Below are positions 53,785 to 62,918 of a DNA stretch of 64,000 nucleotides, piece after piece (the first letter of the stretch is position 1; the number at the start of each line of letters is the position of its first letter). The notes beneath the pieces are model-generated. The model was not told the DNA's origin, did no database searches, and was given only the letters and a program-made list of their open reading frames with translations. The stretch covers positions 124,001-188,000 of the forward strand of contig JAWKZG010000003.1 of assembly GCA_041396125.1 (NCBI GenBank). The letters are read 5' to 3'. The translations under genes and the position numbers were made by a program. The DNA is from JAWKZG01 sp041396125. GTDB lineage: Bacteria > Pseudomonadota > Gammaproteobacteria > Competibacterales > Competibacteraceae.

Positions 53785-54837
53785 ATGAACAAGAAAAAAG
53801 CGGTTATTGTCGGCGGACTAGGTGTCATCGGTCGTAATCTGATTCATTACCTGACGCCCTTCGAGGATTGGGATATGGTCGGCCTGTCACGGCGGGAACC
53901 CGACTTCGAAAGCCGCGCTGATTTCATCGCTGTCGACCTGCTGGACCGGGCTGATGCCGAGGCCAAGCTGGCTCAGCTGCATGATGTCACGCATATCTTC
54001 TATACCGCGTTTCAGGCCCGCCCCAGCTGGGCCGAGCATAACGCCCCCAATCTTGCCATGCTGGTGAATGCAGTCGAGGTGATCGAACAGGCTTCACCGG
54101 GTTTACAGCATGTCCATCTGGTCGAGGGCAACAAAATTTACGGCAGCCATCTGGGTCCGTTCAAAACTCCGGCGCGGGAAGATGATCCACCCCATATGTT
54201 GCCGAATTTTTATTATGATCAGGAACAGTGGCTGCGTCGTCAGCAGGCAGGTAAAAGCTGGACCTGGTCAGCACTGCGACCTCATACGGTATGCGGTTTT
54301 GCGCTCGGCAATCCGATGAATATCAGCACGGTCATCGCAGTTTACGCCACTATTTCCAAGGAACTCGGCCTGCCGCTGCGCTTCCCGGGTAAACCCGGTG
54401 CCTATCGGACGGTATATCAGGTGACCGATGCCGACTTGCTGGCCAAAGCCATGACCTGGTGTGGCATCACACCAGCGGCCGCCAATCAGGTTTTTAATAT
54501 TACCAATACCGATTTTTTCCGCTGGGAAAACCTCTGGCCGCAGTTTGCCGATTTTTTCGGGCTGCCGGTCGGCCCGGTGCAGACCATTTCACTGACCGAA
54601 TTCATGGCCGACAAAGGCCCTCTGTGGGATCAGATCGTCCAGAAATACCAGCTTAAACCGGTGCCTTATCAGGATATTGCGGCCTGGCCCTTCGCCGATT
54701 ATGTGTTCGGCACTGACTGGGACGTCATGACCGATACCCTGAAAATCCGCCAGGCGGGCTTTCACGATAGCGTCCGTACAGACGAGATGTTTTTGCGCCT
54801 GTTCCAACAGTTCCGGGACATGCGAATCATTCCCTGA
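53785..54837 (+). CDS. SDR-family NAD(P)-dependent oxidoreductase, PRISE-like
   Basis: 350 residues from ATG 53785 with GAGG upstream. N-terminal KKAVIVGGLGVIGRNLIHYLTP (GxxGxxG) and VDLLDRADAEAKLAQLHDVTHIFYTAFQ. The LVEGNKIYGSHLGPFKTPAREDDP block contains the family Lys, and NFYYDQEQWLRRQQ replaces the classical Y-x-x-x-K, as in progesterone 5-beta-reductase/iridoid synthase relatives. WTWSALRPHTVCGFALGNPMN is typical of that group. Likely reduces an activated alkene or carbonyl. Confidence 0.88.
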   Translation: MNKKKAVIVGGLGVIGRNLIHYLTPFEDWDMVGLSRREPDFESRADFIAVDLLDRADAEAKLAQLHDVTHIFYTAFQARPSWAEHNAPNLAMLVNAVEVIEQASPGLQHVHLVEGNKIYGSHLGPFKTPAREDDPPHMLPNFYYDQEQWLRRQQAGKSWTWSALRPHTVCGFALGNPMNISTVIAVYATISKELGLPLRFPGKPGAYRTVYQVTDADLLAKAMTWCGITPAAANQVFNITNTDFFRWENLWPQFADFFGLPVGPVQTISLTEFMADKGPLWDQIVQKYQLKPVPYQDIAAWPFADYVFGTDWDVMTDTLKIRQAGFHDSVRTDEMFLRLFQQFRDMRIIP

Positions 54838-54897
54838 CGCATCGGTTTATCGATACTCAACGTACAGGCTAACACGTCCACAACACGAGACTTAACC

Positions 54898-56108
54898 ATG
54901 CGATTATTCTGGCTAGCCCTCACCAGTCTATGGCTCGGCAGCAGCGTCAATGCCGCCGAACCCGCTGCCGACGACTGGCAGCACATCCTGCAACGCGCCC
55001 AGGGCCAGACGGTGTACTGGAATGCCTGGGGCGGCGATGAGCGCATCAATGCCTATATCGCCTGGGCCGGCGAGCAGGTTGCAGAGCATTACGGCGTACA
55101 GCTTGAGCATGTCAAAATCAGCGATGCCGCCAGTGTGGTGACGCGGGTGCTGGCGGAAAAAACCGCTGGCCGTGACGACGACGGCTCGGTTGATCTGATC
55201 TGGATCAACGGCGAGAATTTCGCCACCATGAAACGCAATGGACTGCTATATGGCCCCTGGGCCGAACAACTGCCCAATTACCGCTGGGTGGATGTGGTCG
55301 GCAAGCCCACGGTAACCGTCGATTTCACGGTTCCGGTCGAGGGTCTGGAAGCCCCCTGGGGTATGGCTCAGATCGTGTTCATGTATGATCAGGCCAGCCT
55401 GCCCGAACCGCCCCGCTCGATGGCTGCCATGCTGGAGTGGGCACAGGCCAATCCGGGACGACTGAGTTACCCGCAACCACCGGATTTTCTCGGCTCGACT
55501 TTTCTCAAACAAGCCCTGATCGAGCTCAGCCCAAGCCCGGAAAAACTGCAGGAACCGGTGCCCGACGAGGCCAGCTTCGAGGCTGTGACGGCACCTTGTG
55601 GGCCTTTCTGATGCGCTGCATCCACACCTGTGGCGCAGCGCACGGGCGTTTCCGGCCAATGGCCCGGCGCAACGCCAGTTACTGGCCGACGGTGAAATCG
55701 ATATTGCCATTTCGTTTACACCGGGCGAAGCCTCCGGCGCTATCGCGCAAGGCTTGCTGCCTGCCAGTGTGCGGCACCTTCGTGCTGGACGGCGGCACTA
55801 TCGGCAATACGCACTTTGTCGCGATCCCTTTTAATGCCAAGGCCAAAGAAGGGGCTCAGGTGCTGGCCAATTTTCTGCTCTCGCCGCAAGCTCAGGCGCG
55901 CAAGCAGGATCCGGCTTACTGGGGCGATTTCACGGTGCTGGATGTCACCGCGCTGGAACCGGCAGAGCGGCACTATTTCGAGACCCTGGATTTAGGCGTT
56001 GCCACGCTCAGCCCGGCACAGCTGGGTACCTCATTGCCCGAGCCGCACCCGAGCTGGATGGAAGGCATCGAACAAACTTGGCTGGCCCGCTACGCCAGCG
56101 GCCAATAA
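54898..56108 (+). pseudogene. YnjB-like ABC transporter substrate-binding protein (three frame breaks)
   Basis: Signal peptide and YnjB core run intact to ~55600 (ILQRAQGQTVYWNAWGGDERINAYIAWAG, DLIWINGENFATMKRNGLLYGPWAEQLPN). Then three small indels follow: one base missing at 55596-55597 (after VTAP), one at about 55610, and one extra base (or two missing) near 55771-55776. The stitched product continues LHPHLWRSARAF...GEIDIAISFTPGEASGAIAQGLLPASV...FVLDGGTIGNTHFVAIPFNAKA to the normal end. About 400 codons if repaired. Start of a ynjBCD-type operon. Confidence 0.85.
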
Positions 56109-56214
56109 CAGCCGGCTGTGTACCTGTATCAGGTCGCACCGTACCCGAAATACCGGCAACAAGGCTTGAACAACGCCAAGGCATCTGCTGTACGCCGGCT
56201 TTCTGGCAACGCGC

Positions 56215-57927
56215 TTGTCGGCTAAACACCATCCGTCGCGCTGGTCGCCGCTGGCCTTAAGTCCCAGCATCACCCTGCTGTTACTGCTTGGGCCGGTGCT
56301 GGCGGGGCTGCTGGGTACGGCCCTGCCGGCATTCGGCTATCTGCCGGCGCTGGGCGGCAACACCTTCACGCTGGCACCGTGGCGTGACCTGCTGCAGGCC
56401 CCCGGCATCGCCACCTCACTGAGGCTGTCGCTCAGTACCGGTCTGACGGCTACCCTGCTGGCACTGCTGATTGTTATCGGGTTTTGCGCCGCCTGGCATG
56501 GCACGCCCTGGTTCCAGCGCTTACTACGCCTGCTCTCACCCCTGCTCTCGGTGCCGCATGTGACGGTCGCGTTTGCGCTGGCGTTCCTTGTTGCCCCCAG
56601 CGGCTGGCTGCTGCGACTGCTCTCGCCCTGGGCTACAGGCATGACCCGCCCGCCCGACTGGCTGATCGTGCAGGACCCGGCAGGACTGGCCCTGATCGCC
56701 GCACTGGTCCTGAAAGAAGTACCGTTTTTACTCTTGATGAGCCTGGCGGCGCTGAATCAGGTTCAGCAGCAAGCCCGACCGCTGGCGCGCACGCTGGGTT
56801 ATGGACCGATGGCGGCCTGGCTGGCTGCGCTATTACCTGCTGTTTATCTGCAAATCCGGCTGCCGGTTTTTGCAGTGCTGGCGTTCAGTCTGTCGGTGGT
56901 GGATGTCAGTCTGGTGATCGGCCCCACTACACCGGCACCGCTGGCGGTACAACTGCTGAACTGGTTTAATGCGCCCGATCTGCGGCTGCGCTTTATGGCC
57001 TCAGCGGGGGCCTTGCTGCAATTGGGGCTGGTGCTGTTTGCACTGGCGCTGTGGTGGGGGCTGGAGCACATTGTCCGCAGACTTGGCCTATACTGGCTGC
57101 GGCGCGGCTGGCGCTGGCGCTGTGATCTCTGGGCGCGCGTGCTGGCCTTACTGCCGATACTGATTTGCTTCGGCTGCGTACTGCTGGGTCTTATCGCGCT
57201 ACTGTTATGGTCGCTGGCGCAATCCTGGCGATTTCCCGCCGCCCTGCCGAGCGCACTGACACTCGATCACTGGAGCCGTTACCTGCTCAGCGCGCACACC
57301 CCTTTGCTGCATACCGTGCTGGTCGGCACGGCCAGTACCGCGCTGGCACTGCTGCTGGTGATTTGTTGTCTGGAGCACGAAACCCGGTTTGGTCGCCGCC
57401 CGTCCAATCGCGCATTATGGCTGTTGTATCTGCCGTTACTGGTGCCGCAGGTGGCCTTTTTGTTCGGGGCGCAAGTACTGCTGATCAGCGTTCGTCTGGA
57501 CGGTCACTGGCTGGCCTTGCTGTGGAGTCATATGATTTTTGTATTACCGTATGTATTTTTGTCGCTGGCCGATGCCTACCGCGCATGGGATGAGCGCTAC
57601 GCCCGTAGCGCCCGCTGCCTGGGCGCAAGCGCTAACCGGGTCTGGCTGCGCCTGAAGCTGCCGATGTTGCTGCGGCCTATTCTGACTACTGCTGCGGTGG
57701 GCTTTGCCGTCAGCGTGGCGCAATATCTGCCCACGCTGTTCGCAGGTGCCGGCCGCTACCCGACCCTGACCACCGAAGCCGTAGCACCAGCAGCCGGCGG
57801 CGACCGGCGCGCTATTGGCGTCTACGCCTATCTGCAATTATTGCTGCCGTTGCTGGCTTTTGCCCTGGCCCAGCTCATACCAGCCTGGTGGTTTCGGCAA
57901 CGGCGCGGTTTGCAGGTGCAATCATGA
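56215..57927 (+). CDS. YnjC-like ABC transporter permease (fused double permease)
   Basis: 570 residues from TTG 56215; the true start may be a nearby codon, as no good ribosome site was found. Two tandem permease halves (~12 helices): EAA-like loops ARTLGYGPMAAWLAALLPAV in the first and ARSARCLGASANRVWLRLKLPMLLRPI in the second. This matches the double-length YnjC. Overlaps the ATPase gene by 4 bases. Intact, unlike its two partners. Confidence 0.88.
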   Translation: MSAKHHPSRWSPLALSPSITLLLLLGPVLAGLLGTALPAFGYLPALGGNTFTLAPWRDLLQAPGIATSLRLSLSTGLTATLLALLIVIGFCAAWHGTPWFQRLLRLLSPLLSVPHVTVAFALAFLVAPSGWLLRLLSPWATGMTRPPDWLIVQDPAGLALIAALVLKEVPFLLLMSLAALNQVQQQARPLARTLGYGPMAAWLAALLPAVYLQIRLPVFAVLAFSLSVVDVSLVIGPTTPAPLAVQLLNWFNAPDLRLRFMASAGALLQLGLVLFALALWWGLEHIVRRLGLYWLRRGWRWRCDLWARVLALLPILICFGCVLLGLIALLLWSLAQSWRFPAALPSALTLDHWSRYLLSAHTPLLHTVLVGTASTALALLLVICCLEHETRFGRRPSNRALWLLYLPLLVPQVAFLFGAQVLLISVRLDGHWLALLWSHMIFVLPYVFLSLADAYRAWDERYARSARCLGASANRVWLRLKLPMLLRPILTTAAVGFAVSVAQYLPTLFAGAGRYPTLTTEAVAPAAGGDRRAIGVYAYLQLLLPLLAFALAQLIPAWWFRQRRGLQVQS

Positions 57928-58566
57928 CAGCACCCCACGCCGCGCTGGAACTACAAAATATTTATCTGCGCGCACCGCAACATGTCTTGTTCGAGGATTT
58001 TTCACTACGCCTTGAGCACGGCGAAATCGTTACCCTGATGGGTCCCAGCGGTTGCGGTAAATCAACCCTGCTGGCCTATCTGTGCGGCACACTGCCAGCA
58101 GGCATTCAGGCTCACGGCAGCGTCCGCCTGGGTAGCAGGGAACTGACTGATTTGCCACCGGAGCAACGCCGGCTGGGGATATTGTTTCAGGACGATTTAT
58201 TATTTCCGCATCTGTCAGTGGCTGACAATCTTGCCTTTGCGCTTAGTCCGCATCTGCGCCAGCGGCGGAACGTCAGGCACGCATAGAAGCGGCCCTGCAG
58301 GACGCTGAACTGACCGGTTTCGGCGCACGTGATCCAGCCACCCTGTCTGGCGGTCAGCGGGCCCGGATAGCTTTGCTGCGCACTCTGCTGGCGGAACCCG
58401 AAGCCTTGCTGCTGGATGAACCGTTTGCCAAGCTCGACAGCGCCACCAAACCCGTTTTCGCGATTTTGTGTTCGAACATGCCCGCGCCAGGCAACTACCC
58501 ACCCTGCTGGTCACGCATGATCCTGCCGATGCCGCCGCGGCTGGCGGACGGGTTATCGAATTATGA
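57924..58566 (+). pseudogene. YnjD-like ABC transporter ATPase (two frame breaks)
   Basis: Walker A GPSGCGKST and Q-loop region LFQDDLLFPHLSV are in the first frame, which ends at ~58286. One base missing near 58264 restores AERQARIEAALQDAELTGFGARDPATLSGGQRARIALLRTLLAEPEALLLDEPFAKLD (signature SGGQ and Walker B). A second missing base in CCC at 58451-58453 restores RFRDFVFEHARARQLPTLLVTHDPADA (switch His) to a stop at 58564. About 213 codons when repaired. Overlaps the next gene by 4 bases. Confidence 0.86.
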
Positions 58567-59501
58567 CTATGCTGGCCATTATCACGCCGGTGTTCGGTGT
58601 GATGCTGCTGGGCTTTATTGCCGCTCGCCTGAAATGGTTTGACGATACCGCCAATCGCGGCTTGTCCCTGTTTGTGTTTAATTTTGCGATTCCACTGCTG
58701 CTGTTTCGCAATCTGGCCCAGGCCGATTTGCCGGCCCATCTTCCCTGGGGCTATCTGCTCTCGTATTTTCTGGTGGCGTTCGGCCTGTTCGGCCTGAGTT
58801 ACTGGAGTACCCGCCGCTACGCCGGCCGGCATCATCAGGGGGCTTCCATCTGCGCCCTCAGCGCCTGTTATGGCAATTCGGTTCTGATGGGGATTCCGTT
58901 AACGCTGACCGCGTTTGGCGAACAGGCCACCGTGCCTTTGTTTTTGCTGCTGGCCATGCAAAGCCCGCTGCTGATGCCAACCGTGACCGTTGCACTGGAA
59001 CTGGGCCGGGGCAAACCGCTGCAAGTTGCCATCAGTGCCTTGCGCGGGCTGTTCAGTAATCCGGTAATTGTCGCCTTGCTGCTGGGCTTCACCTGGAATC
59101 TGCTGAGCCTGCCTGTCCCGGCTCCGGTGAACGAGCTGACCCGCCTGCTGGGTCAGGCCGCCACCCCCTGCGCCCTGTTTGCCACCGGGGCGGCACTCAG
59201 CCAGTATCGCATTGCCGGTAATCTGGCAGAATCTTTATGGCTGGTCAGTGTGAAAATTATATTGCAGCCCTTGCTGGTGTGGCTGCTGGCAGCGTATGTG
59301 TTCCAACTGCCGCCACTGTGGACTGCGATAGCCGTGCTGATCGCGGCCTTACCTACCGGCGTGAACGCGTATCTGTTCGCCCAGCGCTATAAAGTCGGCA
59401 TCGCAACAGCAACGACCACCATTTTTCTGTCGACGGCTTTATCGCTACTGACCCTGCCAGTGGTGCTGTGGCTGCTGGGCGCTACGACGCCACTTCAATA
59501 A
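58563..59501 (+). CDS. AEC family (auxin efflux carrier-like) transporter
   Basis: 312 residues, ten helices in two halves: TMLAIITPVFGVMLLGFIAARLKWFDDTANRGLSLFVFNFAIPLLLFRNLAQ starts the first, ALSACYGNSVLMGIPLTLTAFGE the crossing region, and FATGAALSQYRIAGNLAESLWLVSVKIILQPLLVWLL the second. Members carry malate/malonate or other anions. Translationally coupled to the ynjD-like gene and convergent with the HAD gene, overlapping by 20 bases. Confidence 0.92.
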   Translation: MTMLAIITPVFGVMLLGFIAARLKWFDDTANRGLSLFVFNFAIPLLLFRNLAQADLPAHLPWGYLLSYFLVAFGLFGLSYWSTRRYAGRHHQGASICALSACYGNSVLMGIPLTLTAFGEQATVPLFLLLAMQSPLLMPTVTVALELGRGKPLQVAISALRGLFSNPVIVALLLGFTWNLLSLPVPAPVNELTRLLGQAATPCALFATGAALSQYRIAGNLAESLWLVSVKIILQPLLVWLLAAYVFQLPPLWTAIAVLIAALPTGVNAYLFAQRYKVGIATATTTIFLSTALSLLTLPVVLWLLGATTPLQ

Positions 59502-60237
59502 ACGCGATAGACGGTGCCAGAACATCCGTATAGCGCCCCAGTACCTCGGCGTTGCAGGCTCCGCTCAGTACCCCCAGAACACAACCCACACCGGCGTTCA
59601 GACCGGTTTCCATATCACAGTCTGTATCGCCGACCATCATCACCCGCGACGGCGCGACGTCACAGTGTCGCGCCAGGTGCCAGATAACCTCCGGGGCGGG
59701 TTTACTCGGCAGGGGATCATCGCCACAGGCCATTATCTGTACCGCTGCGCTGGCACCCAGCAGATCCAGGGTTACTTCGGTCGGATGGCGATCATCGCTG
59801 GTCGCTACAGCAACGGCTACACCTGCCGCACGCAGGCGCTGGAACAAGCCAGCCACATCAGCACAGGGTTGTAAATCCTCACGCTGCGGTGGCAGTGTCA
59901 TGGTCGCTTTGAACGCCTCGTTCGCCAGCTGGCTGGCGTCGTGCCAGCTGATACCGTGCTGGTATAAAACGGTGGCGGCAACCAGCACCAGTTGTGCCCG
60001 TGGGATAGTCGCCATCGGGCCGTCAGCCAGAATAAGGCCACTGTCCGGCTCGTAACCGAGTGCCTGTTGCAGCGCACCCGCCAGCCCGTCCAGCTGCGGC
60101 AGGCGCTGGCACAGCCAGTTGGTGCAGCGCCGGGTACGCTGCCCCCATAAATGATGCAGATCGATCAACGTGCCGTCTTTATCAAACACGATCAGATCGA
60201 TTGCGAAATCGCGCCCGTTAATCAGAAGGGTCGGCAT
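59482..60237 (-). CDS. HAD-family hydrolase (phosphatase)
   Basis: 251 residues from ATG 60237, chosen for its GGAG at eight bases; the frame extends to 60285. HAD motifs: I FDKDGTLID, II VAVATSDDR, III Lys in PLPSKPAPEVIWHLA, IV MVGDTDCDMETGLNAG. C1-type cap between I and II, as in phosphoglycolate phosphatase-like enzymes. Its start overlaps the Atl-like gene end by 20 bases. Confidence 0.9.
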   Translation of the reverse strand: MPTLLINGRDFAIDLIVFDKDGTLIDLHHLWGQRTRRCTNWLCQRLPQLDGLAGALQQALGYEPDSGLILADGPMATIPRAQLVLVAATVLYQHGISWHDASQLANEAFKATMTLPPQREDLQPCADVAGLFQRLRAAGVAVAVATSDDRHPTEVTLDLLGASAAVQIMACGDDPLPSKPAPEVIWHLARHCDVAPSRVMMVGDTDCDMETGLNAGVGCVLGVLSGACNAEVLGRYTDVLAPSIAFIEVAS

Positions 60238-60601
60238 CGTTTGGTCTCCATAATAATTCATCCAGAGTACTGGCCGGCGTTTCACTGCGCCAGCCGAATA
60301 CTGTTAAATCAATACGCCCGGCCTTGAATATCACGCCTTCGGCGTCGAGACCTTCGCGCTGGCGGCGATAGGCATCGCTATCACGCGGAAACGATATCTC
60401 GCCACGGGCATTGATGACCCGATGCCAGGGCAGTTTCATGCCGTCCGGGATCTGGTGCAAGGCGTAACCGACCTGGCGTGCGCCACGCGGGATACCCGCC
60501 AGTGCGGCAATCTGACCATAGGTCGCCACACAGCCATACGGAATCGCGGCTACGGTGCGCCAAATGCGTTGATAGCGTTCGGAATAGTGCTGTAAATCCA
60601 T
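60218..60601 (-). CDS. Alkyltransferase-like (Atl/MGMT-family) protein
   Basis: 127 residues, MGMT DNA-binding domain only. Conserved RRTVAAIPYG-like start (WRTVAAIPYGCVATYGQIAALAG), Arg-finger region PRGARQVGYALHQIP, and the active-site motif PWHRVIN with Trp in place of the alkyl-accepting Cys (PCHRV). This identifies a non-enzymatic Atl protein that flags O6-alkylguanine for nucleotide excision repair. Confidence 0.92.
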   Translation of the reverse strand: MDLQHYSERYQRIWRTVAAIPYGCVATYGQIAALAGIPRGARQVGYALHQIPDGMKLPWHRVINARGEISFPRDSDAYRRQREGLDAEGVIFKAGRIDLTVFGWRSETPASTLDELLWRPNDADPSD

Positions 60602-60635
60602 TGAAATTCAGGGTTTAAATAGATATCGTAGACTA

Positions 60636-61241
60636 ATGAAATACGTCTTTTATGGCTGTCTCACCGGGTTGCTGCTCAGCGCCTGTGCCAGCGCACCGCC
60701 GGCTCAGATCAATAATATCTGCGCTATTTTCGCGGAAAAAGACGACTGGTACCAGGATGCCAAAGCAGCGCAACAGCGCTGGGGGGTGCCGGTACCGGTA
60801 TTGCTGGCTTTTGTCCGCCATGAATCCGGCTTCCGCGCCACAGTGCGCCCGCCCCGGAAAAAAATCCTCTGGTTTATTCCGGGACCGCGTCCTTCCAGCG
60901 CCTATGGCTATCCGCAAGCACTGGACAGCACCTGGGATATGTATCGTCAGGCGACAGGCAAGCGCTGGGCCGAGCGCGATGATTTCGCCGACGCTGTTGA
61001 TTTTATCGGTTGGTATAACGATGTCAGCCATCGTAAGCTCGGTATTCGCAAAGATGACGCGTATCGTCTTTATCTGGCTTATTATGCCGGTCACGGCGGC
61101 TATGCAGCAGGCACCTATCAGGGCAACAGCTGGTTACAAAACGTCGCTCGTCAGGTCAGCCAAAGCGCTGCCAATTACCAAAGCCAATTGCAGCACTGCG
61201 AATCACAGCTGCCGCAGGGCGGATGGTGGCCGTTTGCCTGA
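60636..61241 (+). CDS. Lysozyme-like (SLT-type) lipoprotein
   Basis: 201 residues with lipobox LLLSAC (Cys17), so predicted lipid-anchored. Catalytic-type Glu in LLAFVRHESGFRATVRPP, then PSSAYGYPQALDSTWDMYRQATGKRWAERDDFADAVDFIGWY and YAGHGGYAAGTYQGNSWLQNVARQVS, a transglycosylase SLT-like domain with an insertion. Probably cuts peptidoglycan. Confidence 0.88.
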   Translation: MKYVFYGCLTGLLLSACASAPPAQINNICAIFAEKDDWYQDAKAAQQRWGVPVPVLLAFVRHESGFRATVRPPRKKILWFIPGPRPSSAYGYPQALDSTWDMYRQATGKRWAERDDFADAVDFIGWYNDVSHRKLGIRKDDAYRLYLAYYAGHGGYAAGTYQGNSWLQNVARQVSQSAANYQSQLQHCESQLPQGGWWPFA

Positions 61242-61319
61242 TAATGATTTGCTACACCTTTCGGTGCTATCGACTGTTTTTTTAGCGTTAAGAACAACAG
61301 AACCCGAGTACCATTAAGT

Positions 61320-61973
61320 ATGATCGAAAACCGCACAGTGACAGAAACTGGCGAGATTACACCCACGGTCTTCGTACTGGACGACGATCCCGGCATCCGC
61401 GAAGCTTTGCTTTTATTGCTGGAGGCGGCAGGTTATCAGAGCAAAGGCTATTCCGATGCGCAATCCTTTCTCGATGCGTATGACAATCAAGCGGGTTGCC
61501 TGATTCTGGATCTAACTATGCCAGAAGTAAGTGGCCTGGAATTGCAGCAGGCACTGTCAGCCCGTGGCTACACGATTCCTGTTATCTTTTTAAGCGGGCA
61601 GGGTTCGATTCCTCAATCCGTGCAGGCGATTAAAGCCGGCGCGTTTGATTTTCTGGAAAAGCCGGTAGATTCTCACCTTTTGCTTGAACGGATCAGCGCA
61701 GCTTGCACACTGGATGCCCGGCAACGTGCTGAAGCAGCCCGGCTGGCGGCACTCCAGAGCCGTTTTGAGCAACTCAGCCCGCGCGAGCGGGAAATTCTGA
61801 CACAGGTGGTCGAAGGCCAGACCAGCAAGGAAATTGCCCGGCTGCTGGGCATCAGTCACCGCACTGTGGAAGTTTACCGGGCCCGGATCATGGCTAAGCT
61901 GCAGGCCCAATCAGTCCCGGAGCTGGTCAGCTATCAGCGGTTTTCACACACCGGGCTGAAATCCCCGGGCTAA
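61320..61973 (+). CDS. FixJ/LuxR-type response regulator
   Basis: 217 residues. Receiver ~16-130: TVFVLDDDPGIREALLLLLEAAG, phospho-Asp in CLILDLTMPEVSG, and FLSGQGSIPQSVQAIKAGAFDFLEKPV. LuxR HTH ~148-205: LSPREREILTQVVEGQTSKEIARLLGISHRTVEVYRARIMAKL. No kinase gene next to it in the window; the receiver-domain fragment at the window's end could belong to a hybrid kinase partner, but that is speculative. Confidence 0.92.
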   Translation: MIENRTVTETGEITPTVFVLDDDPGIREALLLLLEAAGYQSKGYSDAQSFLDAYDNQAGCLILDLTMPEVSGLELQQALSARGYTIPVIFLSGQGSIPQSVQAIKAGAFDFLEKPVDSHLLLERISAACTLDARQRAEAARLAALQSRFEQLSPREREILTQVVEGQTSKEIARLLGISHRTVEVYRARIMAKLQAQSVPELVSYQRFSHTGLKSPG

Positions 61974-62038
61974 AAATTGAAAATCCTGGTCGCCTGTCAC
62001 TGCGGCAGGTTTACAAAATGTTTTACGCGGGTTCAGGC

Positions 62039-62248
62039 TCAGTCATTTAATTCCAGCAGGTGCTGCTCGATTTTGACCAATTCATCCGCCATCTCCCTGA
62101 TTGCAGCATCCACGATAACGCGCTCTTGTGCCAATACCTTATTGCCGGATAAGCTCTGAGCTTCACGGGCGATATACACGAAAAAATCGCGCAGTTCATC
62201 GCGGCGGCGTATTAGTTCTTGCTTGACCGAGCCTATCTGCTGATTCAT
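62039..62248 (-). CDS. Small helical hypothetical protein
   Basis: 69 residues from ATG 62248, which has AGGAG nine bases upstream (frame opens at 62269). Entirely helical, with heptad-like spacing (VKQELIRRRDELRDFFVYIAREAQSL, VDAAIREMADELVKIEQHLLEL). No family recognised. Lies downstream of the phasin-like gene on the same strand, so may act with it. Confidence 0.65.
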   Translation of the reverse strand: MNQQIGSVKQELIRRRDELRDFFVYIAREAQSLSGNKVLAQERVIVDAAIREMADELVKIEQHLLELND

Positions 62249-62339
62249 TCGCCCTGCTCCTGCCTGCATGGATCACTGCATTATTCAAAAGCGTGTTGCG
62301 AAATGCCCTGATCCAGATCAACAGGTGGTGCGGTTGCCG

Positions 62340-62918
62340 TTATTTAGCCCTGGTAGGCCTGTTTGCTGAAGTTCGGTCTGTTACAGGCTCATCTGACGTA
62401 GCATCGCCGGTTGCAGCCTGGGCCGATTGTTTGAGCATTTCTGTGGCCATTGTTGTTGGCATCGCCAGCCAGGCTTGCGCAACACCGGTATACGCCTGCC
62501 AGAATTTTTGCATGGCCTCCAGCCCCTGGTTCATGTCTATCTGTTTCCGGGCAGGTTGCAGGCCCGCCTGACAGGCATCCCAACAGGCTTCTTCGGCTTC
62601 CGCCCAATCGGATACAGCGGCATCCATCGCTTTCGCCCAGGCCGCGACAGCCTGATTGTGGCCATTATTCGCGGCTATCGTCTGAAAGTAGTTATGCGCC
62701 CATTTAATACGATTTTGCCGACTTGTTTTAAAAGCCTGCCCGCTCGCCAGCAGGGTTTGCTGCCACATGCTGAACCCGGGATTATCTTCCCAGCGCAAAT
62801 GCTTGCTGTCTGCACCAGCCAGCGTTGTTAAATAGGCCTGCATGATCTGCTGCTGTGAGCCAGCCCAGTCTTCCAGCAAATCCGCCGCCCCTTCATGCAG
62901 GTTTTTTTTGAGTGTCAT
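62340..62918 (-). CDS. Phasin/PhaE-like helical protein
   Basis: 192 residues, helical and rich in Trp, Gln and Ala (NPGFSMWQQTLLASGQAFKTSRQNRIKWAHNYFQT, QGLEAMQKFWQAYTGVAQAWLAMPTTMATEMLKQSAQAAT). The composition and the W-x-x-x-Q-Q pattern recall phasins or the PhaE subunit of class III PHA synthase. No phaC is in view, so the granule link is tentative. Start overlaps the stop of the Crp/Fnr gene (ATGA). Confidence 0.6.
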   Translation of the reverse strand: MTLKKNLHEGAADLLEDWAGSQQQIMQAYLTTLAGADSKHLRWEDNPGFSMWQQTLLASGQAFKTSRQNRIKWAHNYFQTIAANNGHNQAVAAWAKAMDAAVSDWAEAEEACWDACQAGLQPARKQIDMNQGLEAMQKFWQAYTGVAQAWLAMPTTMATEMLKQSAQAATGDATSDEPVTDRTSANRPTRAK

